From Saprospiraceae bacterium (GTDB taxonomy: Bacteria; Bacteroidota; Bacteroidia; Chitinophagales; Saprospiraceae): a DNA stretch of 64,000 bases. The position numbers and the translations under genes were made by a program. Location: the NCBI GenBank assembly GCA_016715405.1, contig JADKAE010000006.1, positions 166,655 through 230,654 of the forward strand, in the 5' to 3' direction. Below the pieces are notes generated by a model. That model was not told the DNA's origin and searched no databases. It saw nothing but the letters and a program-made list of their open reading frames with translations. Positions 38,392 through 48,734 of this stretch are shown here, piece after piece (position 1 is the stretch's first letter; every line of letters begins with the position of its first letter).

Positions 38392-38967
38392 TTATTTGGT
38401 TTGTTTATTATCTGCCATCCTTTTATTGGCTTCGACACACCACAAAAGCTCGTTGACAAAAATCGCCGCTCTTTTGTCGGTAGCTGGAGGGTCTGAGGGG
38501 ATTCCTTTTTCATCGAAAGCTTCGTTAATCTTCGGGACGGGGAACAAGGCGGGGACGGTCCAGGCCCGAATTTTCCAGAGCGAATATTGCAGGGACGTGA
38601 TGACCTGCATGCCGCCAAACGGGCCGTCTGACACGGTAGAAATGGCTACCGGCTTCCTCCGCCATTCGTCGTACAAGAGGTCGATTGCGTTTTTCAAACT
38701 GGCTGGATAACCGCCGTTATACTCTGGTGTGACAATCAATACCCCGTCGGCTGCTTTGATTTTTTTAGCAAAATCGAGGGTCGCTGCCGAAGGTTTTTTT
38801 TGAAATTTTAGCCGTTCTTCAAATAAGGGAAATTGGTATTCCGCTAAATCGAGTATCTCTACTGTGGCCTGGTGGTTAGTTTCCAAATAGTTTTTGAAAT
38901 ACAAAGCGACCCGGTGGCTTTTCCTGCCCGTTCGGACGCTGGAGGAAATGATTGCGATATGTGGCAT
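38392..38967 (-). CDS. NADPH-dependent FMN reductase family protein
   Basis: The 191-residue flavodoxin-like protein begins MPHIAIISSSVRTGRKSHRVA, the FMN-phosphate loop. Family motifs follow: DGVLIVTPEYNGGYPASLKNAIDLL, RKPVAISTVSDGPFGG and a C-terminal helix. It reduces FMN, quinones or similar acceptors with NAD(P)H in the cytoplasm. The start at 38967 is chosen because the 46 codons upstream in frame overlap the GH43 gene and are low-complexity. It sits between the GH43 and amidase genes on the same strand. Confidence 0.9.
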   Translation of the reverse strand: MPHIAIISSSVRTGRKSHRVALYFKNYLETNHQATVEILDLAEYQFPLFEERLKFQKKPSAATLDFAKKIKAADGVLIVTPEYNGGYPASLKNAIDLLYDEWRRKPVAISTVSDGPFGGMQVITSLQYSLWKIRAWTVPALFPVPKINEAFDEKGIPSDPPATDKRAAIFVNELLWCVEANKRMADNKQTK

Positions 38968-38995
38968 GGTTTGTTGTTTTTGTAAATTTAGTTTT

Positions 38996-40764
38996 TCACC
39001 TCTCACTCCTCCTCCTCCTCGACACTCCCCCTTCTCCAAGCGCTTCGATAGCAAAATAATACCGCGTATCCCGGTCCAAACCCCGGAATAAATAGGAATT
39101 GGCATCGTGCACCAATATACAATTATACAACTTATCGGGGGTTATGCCGTAGTAAATCTGATAAGCATAAGCGCCCGGACTGGGCTGCCAGGAAAACGCC
39201 ACCTCGCGGGTATCGGGCTGTCGTTCGGCACGAAAGCCTTGCACGGGGCCAGGTTTCTTGCCAGGACCTTTTCCAAACACCCGGAAGCCCGCGAGCGCAT
39301 ACTTGCCCGCCGCCATATGGATATTTACGATCTTGAGATAGCGCGTTTTTACGGGCTTCGTCAGCTCGATATAATCGTGCGGCACATCCGTATTGTTTTT
39401 GCTTTTATCAACCAATACCTGCCAGTTTTGGCCGTCGGAGCTGTGCAAAATTTGGTATTGGTGGTAAATGCCGCCTTGCTTGTCGTAGAGGTGCGCGTCC
39501 TCATCTGCGTAGTTGACCTGTAGGGCATAAACTTTGCATCGCTTGCCCAGGTCCATAGCCAGGTATTCGCCTTCGTTGGCCGACGCGGCGCTCCAATAGG
39601 TGCGGATGTTTTCGTCGGCAGCCAGGGCGGGGTCTTTGCCGGGCAGACTCGATGACGCCCAGGTCTTTTTGCGGTACGACAGCATCATCCAGCCCGTGAA
39701 GGCGCTCTCCCGGTGGTCGCGCGCGCCTTTCGACAAATACTGCGGATAATCGCCGAAGGCGGTATTGCAGTACAACTGCCCCTCGGGGTCGAAGCCGGCG
39801 GGAAACAGGTTGAGGCGGCGCTCAAACTTGTATTTGATCCAGTTGAGGCCGGTGGCCACGTGCCAGTAATTGCCGTGCCGGTCCTGGAAAGTGCTACCGT
39901 GTCCCGCCCCCGTAATAAAACCGCCGGGTTTGAGCGAAAACGGGTTGTAAGGTGCGTAAGTAAAGGGGCCCAGCGGATGATCGCCCACGTACACCCCGTC
40001 GGCGTACACGTTCCATTCGGTGCCGGGAGCGGCGTATTGGAAGTAATATTTGCCATTGTGTTTGGTCATCCAGGCGCCCTCCATATACGGCGCGATCGTC
40101 GTGTCGGAGTTGTTTTCGCCAAAGCGCTCCCAGCCGTGGCGGTCGGGGTGCAGCAGCATCAGTTCGGCCACCGGGCCGGTAGGCGTATAGCGCTTTGCGG
40201 GGTCCAGTTCCACGCCGTAAAGCGGGTACAAATTGCTCGAACCCCAATACAGATAAGCCTTGCCGTCGTCGTCCTTAAAAAACGAAGGATCCCAGGCGTG
40301 TTTTTGGGGGAAAGAATCCACCAGTTCCTCCCATCTGCCGTTTTTGGGGTCGGTGCTCACGTAGAGCGGTATGCGGTCGGCATCCATATGCGAAGGCATA
40401 AACAACAGCGAATCGCCCCAGGCCCAGGCGCCGGGCGCGCACACATTGTCGTTGCTGCGGTTGATGCGAAAATCTTTTTTTACAAAATGCCACTTCGCCA
40501 TGTCCGCGCTCCACCAATAGCCGTTTTGGTTGGTTGAAAAAGATACAAGTCGTTTTTGTAATTCACAATCACCGGGTCGGCCGTCGAGCGGTGCGACTCC
40601 TCGCGGCCATAATAGGTATGGCGCGAGGGGATGAACGCGTAGTCGAGGTTCATGGGGTTGCAGTAGGTGGTGGGGGTGGCTTTCCAGGACTGTTGCGCAT
40701 CGGCTGAAAACTGGCCGCTCCAAAAATAGGAAATGAGCAAAAAAAATGTTAAATTACGTATCAT
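38996..40764 (-). CDS. GH43-type glycoside hydrolase with F5/8C-like and Fn3 domains (one frameshift)
   Basis: The joined protein of about 589 residues has a signal peptide (MIRNLTFFLLISYFW). The five-bladed propeller carries the GH43 triad: the Asp of STADPVIVNYKNDLYLF, the Asp of HAWDPSFFKDDDG and the Glu of APYMEGAWMTKHNG. A discoidin/F5/8C-like carbohydrate-binding domain (ENIRTYWSAASANEGEYLAMDLG) and an Fn3 domain complete it. It should act on arabinose- or xylose-containing glycans outside the cytoplasm; exact specificity is unknown. A T5 run near 40541-40545 (on this strand) needs one more T to give YLFSTNQNGYWW. The last residues derive from a (GAG)n stretch, so the true end is uncertain. 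Confidence 0.85.
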
Positions 40765-40827
40765 ACCTTTTGATTAAAAACCGTGTCATGCGGCGTGAAT
40801 TATATTTTTCTTTCCCATCTTTTTATG

Positions 40828-41536
40828 TCATTGTTCATAAAATTTATCCTTTTGCCAAGCGACGGGATTTTTTACAATATAATTGGAGATTCTCTCATAT
40901 TCATCCTTAGAACGGATGATATGTTCATGAAAACGAGGTTGCCAATCAAATTTTATATCATGTTTTCTCGCATAGGTGGTCACCGCAGATTTATAACCCC
41001 TGATAATTGATGCCAGGTTTTTGGATTGCGGGGCAAAATGATTGGTATATCCCCTTGCCGTAGAGACGCCATGCATGGCGTCTCCAACCAGGCCCGAGAC
41101 GCCGTCAAGGCCCGAGACGCCGTCAAGGCCCGAGACGCCGTCAAGGCCCGAGACGCCGTTCAAGGCCCGAGACGCCATGCATGGCGTCTCTACGGGAATT
41201 ATATTCGTTTTCGCCTATCATAATGATACCGTGGATATGATTGGGCATCACGGTAAATTCCCCCAATTCGATATGCATATCGGGTCGTAATTGCGGGGTT
41301 TTGAACCATTCTTGTTGGGCAATTTCCCCGATTTCAGTAGGGTGTAATTGGCAGGTTGGCGCAGCGGTATCGTCATCTCGTTTTTCAACAATTTCACCGA
41401 AATAACACACCCTGTTTTTTGTACAAATGGTCACAAAATACATTCCTTCACATGCGTAATTCCACGATTGCAAACGCGCAGAGGGGATACGATATTTGTT
41501 GGCATATAAATCTGACATATTGAATAGGGTATCCAA
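40828..41536 (-). CDS. REP-associated tyrosine transposase (RAYT, Y1 family) with repeat insertion
   Basis: About 235 residues in two frames form one Y1/RAYT transposase. The start is YRIPSARLQSWNYACEGMYF and the metal-binding HxH is VMPNHIHGIIMI. The catalytic Tyr lies in SIIRGYKSAVTTYARK, and the typical end is FHEHIIRSKDEYERISNYI. Between HxH and Tyr an array of palindromes and 18-bp units (41063-41190) is read as GVSGLD repeats. One unit has an extra base at 41159-41160, which breaks the frame. RAYTs mobilise REP palindromes in single-stranded form. The start may be 41518 (MSDLYANK) rather than 41536. Confidence 0.8.
41063..41190. repeat. Palindrome pair flanking 18-bp tandem units inside the RAYT gene
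   Basis: Two perfect 22-bp palindromes (half-site GAGACGCCATG) lie at 41063-41084 and 41169-41190. Between them are four units of CCCGAGACGCCGTCAAGG starting at 41093, 41111, 41129 and 41147; the last has one extra T. Confidence 0.93.
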
Positions 41537-41704
41537 GTTTTCAAATGGTGTTTAATCATGTCAGCCAATGCAAGGGTAGGACAGTGTTACAAAAATAATT
41601 TATTTTTGGCATTTCCATACAAAGATCTTGCCGCACAAAAGCATAGCTCCCGTCAACTAATCCCCCAAAAAGCGGTTATATAAAAAAATTCCCACGCACC
41701 CACT
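41537..41704. other. Intergenic gap before the permease gene
   Basis: About 170 bp between divergent genes. I see no gene or hairpin; it probably holds the promoters of both neighbours. Confidence 0.5.
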
Positions 41705-44250
41705 TTGAAAAAGAGACTATCTTCTACCCGTTGGTTATTGCTTATGGCCTGGCGCGACAGCCGCCGGAGCTGGGGCAGACTGCTGCTTTTCGCCTCCTCT
41801 ATCATCATTGGTGTGGCGGCCATGGTGGCTATTCAGTCGTTTAGCGAAAACCTGCAACGCGATATACGCCGGCAGTCGCGCACGCTGCTGGGCGCCGATA
41901 TGCGCCTCGAAAGCTCGATGCCCCTGCCCGATACGATTGCCCGGCAGGTGGACGCACTGGGCGACGCCCGCACGAAGACGGTGAGCTTTGTGTCGATGGC
42001 GCTGTTTCCCAAAAAGCAGGCTACGCGACTGGTGTTTGTGCAGGCTATCGACAACCAATACCCGCTGTACGGCAAACTGACAACCAACCCCGCCAATGCG
42101 CTGGATCAATTCCGGCAGGGCGGATCGCCGCAGATATTGGTGGATAAAACCGTGCTGCTACAATTTGCCCTGGAACCCGGCGACTCGGTGAAGGTGGGCA
42201 ACGTGATGTTCCGCATCGCCGGGGAGATCACGGCCCTGCCCGGCCGACCCGGCTTCGCCGCCGCCGTGGCCCCCGTGGTGATCATACCCGCCGAATACCT
42301 GCAAGCTACCGAACTGCTGCAACGCGGCAGCCGGGTCACCTATACCTGGCTCCTGCGCTGGGACGATAACGCCGAGGTTAACGCCCTTGCCGAACAATAC
42401 CGCGAAAGCTGGAAAGAGGCGTCTATCGACGTAGAAACCGCCCAGGAACGACAAGAAGGTATCAGCCAGGGCTTCCGCAGCCTCGGCTCTTTTCTGCAAC
42501 TGGTGGGCTTCGTGGCGCTGCTGCTGGGCTGTATCGGCGTGGCCAGCGCCGTCAAGGTATATATCAAGGAAAAACAAAGCACGGTGGCCATCCTGCGCTG
42601 CCTGGGCGCCGCCGGAAAGCAGACGTTCCAACTGTACGTGCTGCAGGTGTTTGCCGTGAGCGCCCTCAGCGCGGCCTTAGGCGTAGTGCTGGGCAGTGCC
42701 TTGCAATGGCTGCTGCCGCTGGTTTTTGCCGATTTTCTGCCGCTGGAAGACATCGAAATCGCCCTGTCGTGGCGGGCGGCCCTGCAAGGCTGGCTTACCG
42801 GCACGGGTATGGCGCTGTTGTTCGCTACCCTACCCCTGCTGGCCGTGCGTCACATAGCCCCGCTGCGCATACTTCGCATTAATGTGGAAGACGACGCCCA
42901 GACCGGCAGACTGGAGCGCTGGATTTTGTATATCGCCATTTTTGCCTTTGTAGCCGGCGTGGCCTGGTGGCAGGCCGGAGCTATGGCTGCCCTGTTTTTT
43001 ACCCTGGGCAGTGCCGTGGGACTCGCCCTGCTGGCCGGGGTAGCCGAAGGGCTGATGTGGACGCTGCGGCGGTTTTTTCCCTCCGGCTGGCCTTATCCGC
43101 TGCGACAGGGACTAGCCAACCTCTACCGGCCTAACAACCAGACACTTACGTTGTTGATTACGATAGGCCTGGGTACCAACCTGCTGGCTACGCTATTCCT
43201 CACCCGCGATGTGCTGCTGCAACAGGTGAGCCTCGCCGGCGGCGGCGACAGGCCCAATATGGTGTTATTTGACATACAAACACCCCAAAAAGAAGGCGTC
43301 GCCAAATTAGTTTCAGATTATAAAATGCCGCTGATACAACAGGTACCCATCGTGACCATGCGACTGGAATCGATCGACGGTATCACTAAAGCCGAAGCCC
43401 TGGCCGACACCACCGACGGCATCCGCCGCTGGGTGTTCGACCGCGAATACCGGGTCACCTACCGCGATACCCTCATCGACTCGGAGACGATCAAAGAAGG
43501 CACCTGGCACGGCGATAAACCCGACGACGGCAAAATATACGTCTCGGTGGCGAGCAACGTGGCCGAAGATATGAAGGTGAAAGTGGGCAGCAAATGACCT
43601 TTTGTGGTGCGGGATTGCCCATGGAAACCGAGGTATCCAGCATCCGCGAGGTCGACTTTGGCAGGATACAAACCAACTTCCTGGTGGTGTTCCCCACGAG
43701 CGTGCTCGAAAAAGCCCCGCAATTCCACGTAGTGATCACCAAAACGGGCGATGCCGAGCAATCGGCGCAATTCCAGCGGCGACTGGTTGGCGATTTCCCC
43801 AATGTGTCGGTGGTCGACCTCACGCAAATCCTGCGCACCGTCGACGACGTTTTGGGTAAGCTATCGTTTGTGATCCGCTTTATGGCGCTGTTCAGCATCC
43901 TCACCGGACTGATGGTGCTGGTGAGCGCGCTGGTGATGAGCCGCTACCAGCGCATCCGGGAGAGCGTATTGCTGCGCACCCTGGGCGCCACCCGCCGGCA
44001 AATTATGGTGATCAATTCTGTGGAATACCTCGTGCTGGGCAGTCTGGCCGCCTTTACCGGCCTATTGCTGGCCGTTGTAGGCGCCTGGGCTTTGTCGGTG
44101 TTCCAGTTCGATATACCCTTTACGATGCGCTGGCAGCCGCCGGTGTTGCTTTTTGTGTCGGTGGTGGGCGTTACGCTGATCGTGGGATGGTTCAATAGCC
44201 GCTCGGCAGTGAATTATCCGCCGCTGGAGGTGCTGCGCAGGGAAGGTTAA
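41705..44250 (+). CDS. FtsX-type ABC transporter permease (one frameshift)
   Basis: The joined protein of about 848 residues is a two-unit FtsX/MacB-like permease. A TM segment near the N-terminus (LLLFASSIIIGVAAMVAIQSF) leads into a periplasmic domain. The first FtsX core has LLLGCIGVASAVKVYIKEKQSTVAILRCLGA. A second unit ends with MALFSILTGLMVLVSALVMSRYQRIRESVLLRTLGATRRQIM and two more TM segments. The start is TTG. The frame changes near 43594 (…KVKVGSK then MTFCGAGLP); one base in the A or T runs there restores it. No ATPase subunit is adjacent. The family exports lipids, lipoproteins or small toxic molecules; cargo is unknown. Confidence 0.87.
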
Positions 44251-44273
44251 AGGGGAACTTCGGCAGGGGTATT

Positions 44274-44372
44274 TTTAACCGCAGAGTTTTGAGAGTTTGT
44301 CGCAGAGTTACGCTGAGTTTTTTTTCTTTTCTGCGTAACTCCTTTCAACTCCGTTTACCTCTGCGTTAAAAA
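44274..44372. repeat. CCGCAGAG-type intergenic palindrome, copy 4
   Basis: The left arm TTTTTAACCGCAGAG with CGCAGAGTTACGC mirrors CTGCGTAACTCC and CCTCTGCGTTAAAA. It separates the permease gene from pdxJ. Confidence 0.85.
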
Positions 44373-44409
44373 AATTAAATCTTATTTCTATCCGAAAATA
44401 TCTACGCAC

Positions 44410-45122
44410 ATGACTCGATTAAGCGTAAACATCAACAAAGTAGCGCTCATTCGCAACTCCCGGGGCGGCAACCTGCCCGATCTGCTGGAAGTAGCACAGG
44501 ATTGCGAAACCTTCGGAGCGGATGGCATCACCGTGCATCCACGGCCCGACCAGCGCCATATCCGCTATACCGATGTGCCAGAGCTAAAAACGATAGTGCG
44601 CACCGAATTTAATATCGAGGGCAATCCCACACCCGAATTCATGGAATTGGTGCTTCGCAACCGCCCTGACCAATGCACATTGGTGCCCGACGACCCGCGG
44701 CGCTTACCTCCGACCAGGGCTGGGATACACTTACACACGCTGATTTATTGAAAGATATAGTGGCCCAACTACAAGGCGCCGGCATCCGGGTATCGCTGTT
44801 TGTCGACCCGGTGGAGCGCTTTGTTGAAGGCGCCAAAGCCGTCGGCGCCGACCGCATCGAGTTTTATACGGGCCACTACGCCCACCAGTTTGCCCACGAC
44901 CGCGACAAGGCTGTGGCCCCCCACGCCCGCTGCGCCCGCCTGGCCAACCAGATCGGCATCGGCATCAACGCCGGCCACGATCTCAACCTCGATAATCTCC
45001 GTTTTTACAAGGAACATGTGGAAAATCTGCTCGAGGTCTCTATCGGCCACGCGCTGATCTGCGACGCCTTGTATTTCGGGCTGGAGAATACAATTCAGAT
45101 GTATCTCCGGGAACTGGCATAG
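44410..45122 (+). CDS. pdxJ: Pyridoxine 5'-phosphate synthase (one frameshift)
   Basis: The joined frame is a PdxJ of about 238 residues: RLSVNINKVALIRNSRGG at the start, DGITVHPRPDQRHI, EFNIEGNPT, TSDQGWDT, ISLFVDP-type strand VSLFVDPVERF, IEFYTGHYA, and the phosphate-binding NAGHDLNLDNL. It condenses 3-amino-2-oxopropyl phosphate with deoxyxylulose 5-phosphate in the DXP-dependent vitamin B6 route. The break is at 44694-44697, where a C run is one base short; restoring it gives LVPDDPAALTSDQGWD. The stop runs straight into a word hairpin. Confidence 0.94.
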
Positions 45123-45232
45123 GGAATTACGAATTACGGAATTACGAATTACGAATGTTTTCAATTATCTAATTATCAATTGATTAATAAAAAAATCGTC
45201 ATTTGTAATTCGTCATTCGTCATTCGTAATTA
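45123..45232. repeat. Word hairpin (GAATTAC/GACGAAT), between convergent genes
   Basis: GAATTACG words on the left mirror GTAATTCGTCATTCGTC words on the right. The phosphatase stop (45230-45232) lies in the right arm. It shares its word with the element at 6125. Confidence 0.86.
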
Positions 45233-45922
45233 ACCTATGTATTCCACAAAAAAAAGCTGCCGATTATCGAGATCAAAGGCACATAGGAAGCCTATACCGG
45301 GCATGCGATCCTTGTAGACACAGCCGCAGTCGATATTCAGCACGGGGAATTCGTGTAGCCGTTCGAGTTGGGCTTCGATGAGGTAGCGGGGGGTAGGCGT
45401 ATGGCCGTGCACCACCACCGCGCCGTTCAGCAGAGAAGGTTTGAGTTGGGAATACCAATTGCGAATCCAGAGCATGGACTCAGTATCATCGAGCGGGTTA
45501 TTTTTATTAAAATTAAAACCGGCGTGCACCAGCCAATAATCGTTGGAGAGCGCATAATAATCCAGTTGTCGGATAAAAGCCAAATACGGGCGGGGCAGGA
45601 ACGTATCGGTTTGCAGTTCGTTGTGGAAACTATCGATAGTTTCGGCGCCGCCGGCGCTCAGCCACAATTGGAGTTCCTCCAGGCCGTGTTTCGACAGCGC
45701 GTTCAGCAACATCTGCTCGTGGTTGCCGCGCAGGCAGACCACAGTGTGGCCTTCGCTTCGCAACTGCAAAATCAGATCGATAACGCCTTTGCTTTCCGGC
45801 CCGCGGTCGATATAATCGCCGAGCAAGTACAGCGTATCCGCCTTGCTGAGACCGATCTGATCGAGCAGGGACTGGAAAGTACGACGACACCCGTGAATGT
45901 CTGAAATAGCAAAGCGACGCAT
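45230..45922 (-). CDS. Serine/threonine-type metallophosphatase
   Basis: The 230-residue calcineurin-like phosphatase has all metal motifs in order: SDIHGC, LGDYIDRGPESKG, LRGNHEQM and VVHGHTP, with a final NIDCGCV. It resembles bacterial PrpA/ApaH-type enzymes such as lambda phosphatase. It should dephosphorylate proteins or dinucleotides in the cytoplasm; no kinase gene is nearby. The gene is at normal family length and intact. Confidence 0.92.
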   Translation of the reverse strand: MRRFAISDIHGCRRTFQSLLDQIGLSKADTLYLLGDYIDRGPESKGVIDLILQLRSEGHTVVCLRGNHEQMLLNALSKHGLEELQLWLSAGGAETIDSFHNELQTDTFLPRPYLAFIRQLDYYALSNDYWLVHAGFNFNKNNPLDDTESMLWIRNWYSQLKPSLLNGAVVVHGHTPTPRYLIEAQLERLHEFPVLNIDCGCVYKDRMPGIGFLCAFDLDNRQLFFVEYIG

Positions 45923-45925
45923 GAT

Positions 45926-45957
45926 TGAGTGAACTGTGAACGGTGAACAGTGAACTG
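45926..45957. repeat. Tandem word (GTGAACTGTGAAC), single arm
   Basis: Three to four TGAACTG/TGAACGG words lie just upstream of the phosphatase start. They are the reverse complement of the word at 9373. Confidence 0.75.
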
Positions 45958-46050
45958 GGCACGGTTTCTAAGCGTTGGTAGCAAAGATACGGCTGGCAGA
46001 TTTTATTTGCCGGAAATATTCGGGCTAAGAGGGAAAAGGCTTATTTTCGT

Positions 46051-46088
46051 GGTGACAAGGTGACAGGGTAACAGGGTGCCTTGTCACC
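46051..46088. repeat. Word hairpin (GGTGACAAGG)
   Basis: GGTGACAAGG pairs with CCTTGTCACC around AGGGTAACAGGG words, ending 11 bp before the ATG at 46100. In the mRNA it would sit in the leader. Confidence 0.8.
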
Positions 46089-46099
46089 CAAAAATACCT

Positions 46100-47431
46100 A
46101 TGAGATTAATAGACCGGCTGCTGGGCAGTTCGGAGGAAGAAACGCCACAACCTAATATCCGATTTGGAAGATACAGCGACTCCTACAAGGAAATCGTCAA
46201 CTTCGAAAATTGGGATGATGCACTCCGCAAATTCTAAGCAGAAGAGTACCTGGCGGGCTATGAAGCTTTTTTTGCTTATCTGCGCGACGAAAGCGAAGAC
46301 AACGTACGCTGGTGGAAAGAAGGCGGCCGCCTGCATTTCGAACTACTGCAGGGCTCTAAAAAGATCATCGGTTTTGCCGACCTGAAAAAGCTGCGGGCAG
46401 AGGCCAAAATTGCCAGAACCGGTTCGCTCAACGTGAGTTTCATGCGCCGGCTGATGGAGCAAAATTTCAACCTGAAATACAGCCGCTACGCCCTCGACGC
46501 AGATAAAAACATCACCATCGTTTTTGATACTTTTAATGTCGACGGCTCGCCCTACAAACTGTATTACGCCCTCAAAGAAGTAGCCACGAATGCCGACAAG
46601 CAGGACGACCTCCTGCTCGACGAGTTTAAGATGCTTCAGTCCGTCGACAGCTCGCACCTGGCCCCGCTGCCCGATGAAGAAAAAGAAGTCAAATACCGCT
46701 ATATCGCCGATTCGATACAGCAGGTTTTTGATGAAATCGACCACGGCGCGCTTAATAAAGACCATTATCCCGGCGGTATCGCCTACCTCCTGCTCGACCT
46801 GGTATACCGCCTCGATTATCTCGTAAAACCCGAAGGGTATACCATGGAAACCCTCGAACGCCTGCACCGGCAGTATTTTGCCAAAGACGATAAAACTACC
46901 GAGCAAAAAAACCAACTGCTTTGCAAGGAATTGCGCAAGCTAATGGAACGCCCCAAAGAAGATTTTTTTAGTGAAATGTACCGCATCAAATCCACCTTCG
47001 GCATTACCAACCCCGTCAATCACGACAGGGTGGTTGATTTTATCGAGGGCGAACTCAACCACATGGACTGGTACAGGGACAACGGGCATACATCCGTAGC
47101 GCTGGCTATCCCCGGTTATATCGTAGGCTATTGCATGTTTAATTACGCCGTACCCAAACCCGACCGCGATCTGTTTCATTTGTATTTTCAAATTACTCAA
47201 CCGCATTATTTTCGCAATTTAGGCTTCGAGGTGGATTTTTACGACCCCGCCACCGGCAAATTTCATAAAAAAGCCATCCGCCGGGCAATAGACCAGATCG
47301 CCAAAGAAAACGAAGATCAATACAACCGCCTCGACCCCGCTACCGGTTCGCTCGATTACGATTCGATGCCCGAATTTGCTAAATCATTTCTGCTCATGGT
47401 GCGCAACCTCGACCTGTCCAGAATTGATTAA
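46100..47431 (+). CDS. Conserved-looking protein of unknown function with one in-frame stop
   Basis: From ATG 46100 the frame encodes about 443 residues (MRLIDRLLGSSEEETPQ ...) and ends DLSRID, 10 bp before paaD. A TAA at codon 46 (46235-46237, in ALRKF-stop-AEEYL) interrupts an otherwise clean frame. There is no homopolymer there, so it is a substitution error or a real nonsense change. The next ATG, at 46433, would remove the first 111 codons. The protein is hydrophilic, with no signal peptide; the region near residue 105 (TGSLNVSFMRRLMEQNFNL ... NITIVFD) hints at a chaperone-like alpha/beta fold. I do not recognise the family. Confidence 0.65.
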
Positions 47432-47441
47432 ACCGACTACC

Positions 47442-47939
47442 ATGCACGTCATACCAGACATACAAGCTATCTGGGATATCCTGGAAGCCGTCGCCGACCC
47501 CGAGATCCCCGTATTGACGATCAACGACCTGGGCATTGTGCGCGATGTGCAACTCCACAGCGACGGATCGGTAGAGGTGATCATCACCCCCACCTATTCG
47601 GGTTGTCCCGCTATGCAAATGATTGAAGTAAATATCAAAGCAGCTCTGCAGGAAAACGGCTACGAACAGGTGAAAGTCACCTCGGTGCTTAGTCCGGCCT
47701 GGACTACCGACTGGATGACCGAAAGCGGGCGGCAGAAGCTGAAAGCCTATGGCATTGCCCCGCCGGAGCCCGGCAGCGCCGATAAAGGCGCCTTATTCGG
47801 CGAGGAACGCCGCATAGAATGCCCGCACTGCGGCTCCGGCAATACGCGCCTGGTGAGCCAGTTCGGATCCACGCCCTGTAAGGCTATGTACCAATGCCGG
47901 GAATGCCTGGAGCCGTTTGATTATTTTAAATGCCACTAG
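47442..47939 (+). CDS. paaD: PaaD-like protein (phenylacetyl-CoA epoxidase-associated, DUF59 plus zinc ribbon)
   Basis: The 165-residue protein begins at 47442 (MHVIPDIQAIWDILEAVADPEIPVLTINDLGIV). It carries the DUF59/MIP18 fold with PTYSGCPAMQMIE, and a C-terminal zinc ribbon CPHCGSGNTRL ... CKAMYQCRECLEPF. This layout is that of PaaD (PaaJ), which matures the FeS or diiron centre of the PaaABCE phenylacetyl-CoA epoxidase. No paaA, B, C or E gene is in the window, so its partners must lie elsewhere. A general FeS-assembly role is possible. Confidence 0.88.
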   Translation: MHVIPDIQAIWDILEAVADPEIPVLTINDLGIVRDVQLHSDGSVEVIITPTYSGCPAMQMIEVNIKAALQENGYEQVKVTSVLSPAWTTDWMTESGRQKLKAYGIAPPEPGSADKGALFGEERRIECPHCGSGNTRLVSQFGSTPCKAMYQCRECLEPFDYFKCH

Positions 47940-48034
47940 GGCGACTTTGGGACTGTAGGACTTTACGACTGTACGACTGTACGAATAATAGCGACCTTAA
48001 AAAATAGTCGTATAGTCGTATAGTCGTATAGTCA
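47939..48034. repeat. Word hairpin (ACTGTACG / GTCGTATA)
   Basis: GACTGTACGACTGTACGA words on the left mirror four AGTCGTAT words on the right. The paaD TAG adjoins the left arm. Confidence 0.85.
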
Positions 48035-48101
48035 AAAAACAAATGGGCCTTGTAGCTGTTCCTTTTATTAGAAACTTTCATTTATAAAAAACCAACCTAA
48101 T

Positions 48102-48734
48102 ATGGCTTTTCAACTTCCCGAACTACCCTACGCTTTTGACGCGTTGGAACCTCATATTGACGCCCGCACCATGGAAATCCACCACGGCAAGCACCATGCG
48201 GCGTATGTCAACAACCTGAATGCCGCTATTGCGGGCACTGATTTGGAAAACAAAAGTATCGAAGACATCCTCGCCAACATCTCGCAATACCCCATGGTAG
48301 TGCGCAATAACGGCGGCGGGCATTACAACCACTCGCTATTCTGGGAGCTCATGTCACCCGAAGGTAGTGCAGAACCTACCGATCGCATGAATATCCACAA
48401 GGCAATTACCCGAGATTTCGGTTCTTTTGAAAATTTCAAAAAGGAATTTACCAACGCCGCCATGACGCGATTCGGCTCCGGCTGGGCATGGCTTTGCGTG
48501 AATGACAAAGACAAACTCTTCATCTGTTCAACGCCCAACCAGGATAATCCCCTGATGGATGTAGTGGATGCCAAAGGTACCCCCGTGCTCGGTGTCGACG
48601 TGTGGGAACACGCCTATTATCTCAACTACCAAAACCGCCGCGCTGATTATTTGACGTCTTTCTTTAATGTGATCAATTGGCACGAAGTAACCAAGCGTTA
48701 CAACGAAGCCAATGAAGGCGCGTCGAAGTTCTAG
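48102..48734 (+). CDS. sodA: Superoxide dismutase, Mn/Fe family
   Basis: The 210-residue enzyme has all metal ligands: His in MEIHHGKHHAAY, His in GGGHYNHSLFW, and DVWEHAYYLNYQ (Asp and His). GGGHYNHSLFW and TPNQDNPLM (Gln in the C-terminal domain) point to the manganese subtype, though cambialistic enzymes exist. It has no signal peptide and so is cytoplasmic. It dismutates superoxide to peroxide and oxygen. A word hairpin follows the TAG. Confidence 0.95.
   Translation: MAFQLPELPYAFDALEPHIDARTMEIHHGKHHAAYVNNLNAAIAGTDLENKSIEDILANISQYPMVVRNNGGGHYNHSLFWELMSPEGSAEPTDRMNIHKAITRDFGSFENFKKEFTNAAMTRFGSGWAWLCVNDKDKLFICSTPNQDNPLMDVVDAKGTPVLGVDVWEHAYYLNYQNRRADYLTSFFNVINWHEVTKRYNEANEGASKF

Noticed and set aside
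41093..41165. CRISPR-like array
   Set aside because: The 18-bp units abut directly with no spacers, lie within a transposase gene, and there are no cas genes. The word hairpins elsewhere also lack spacers.
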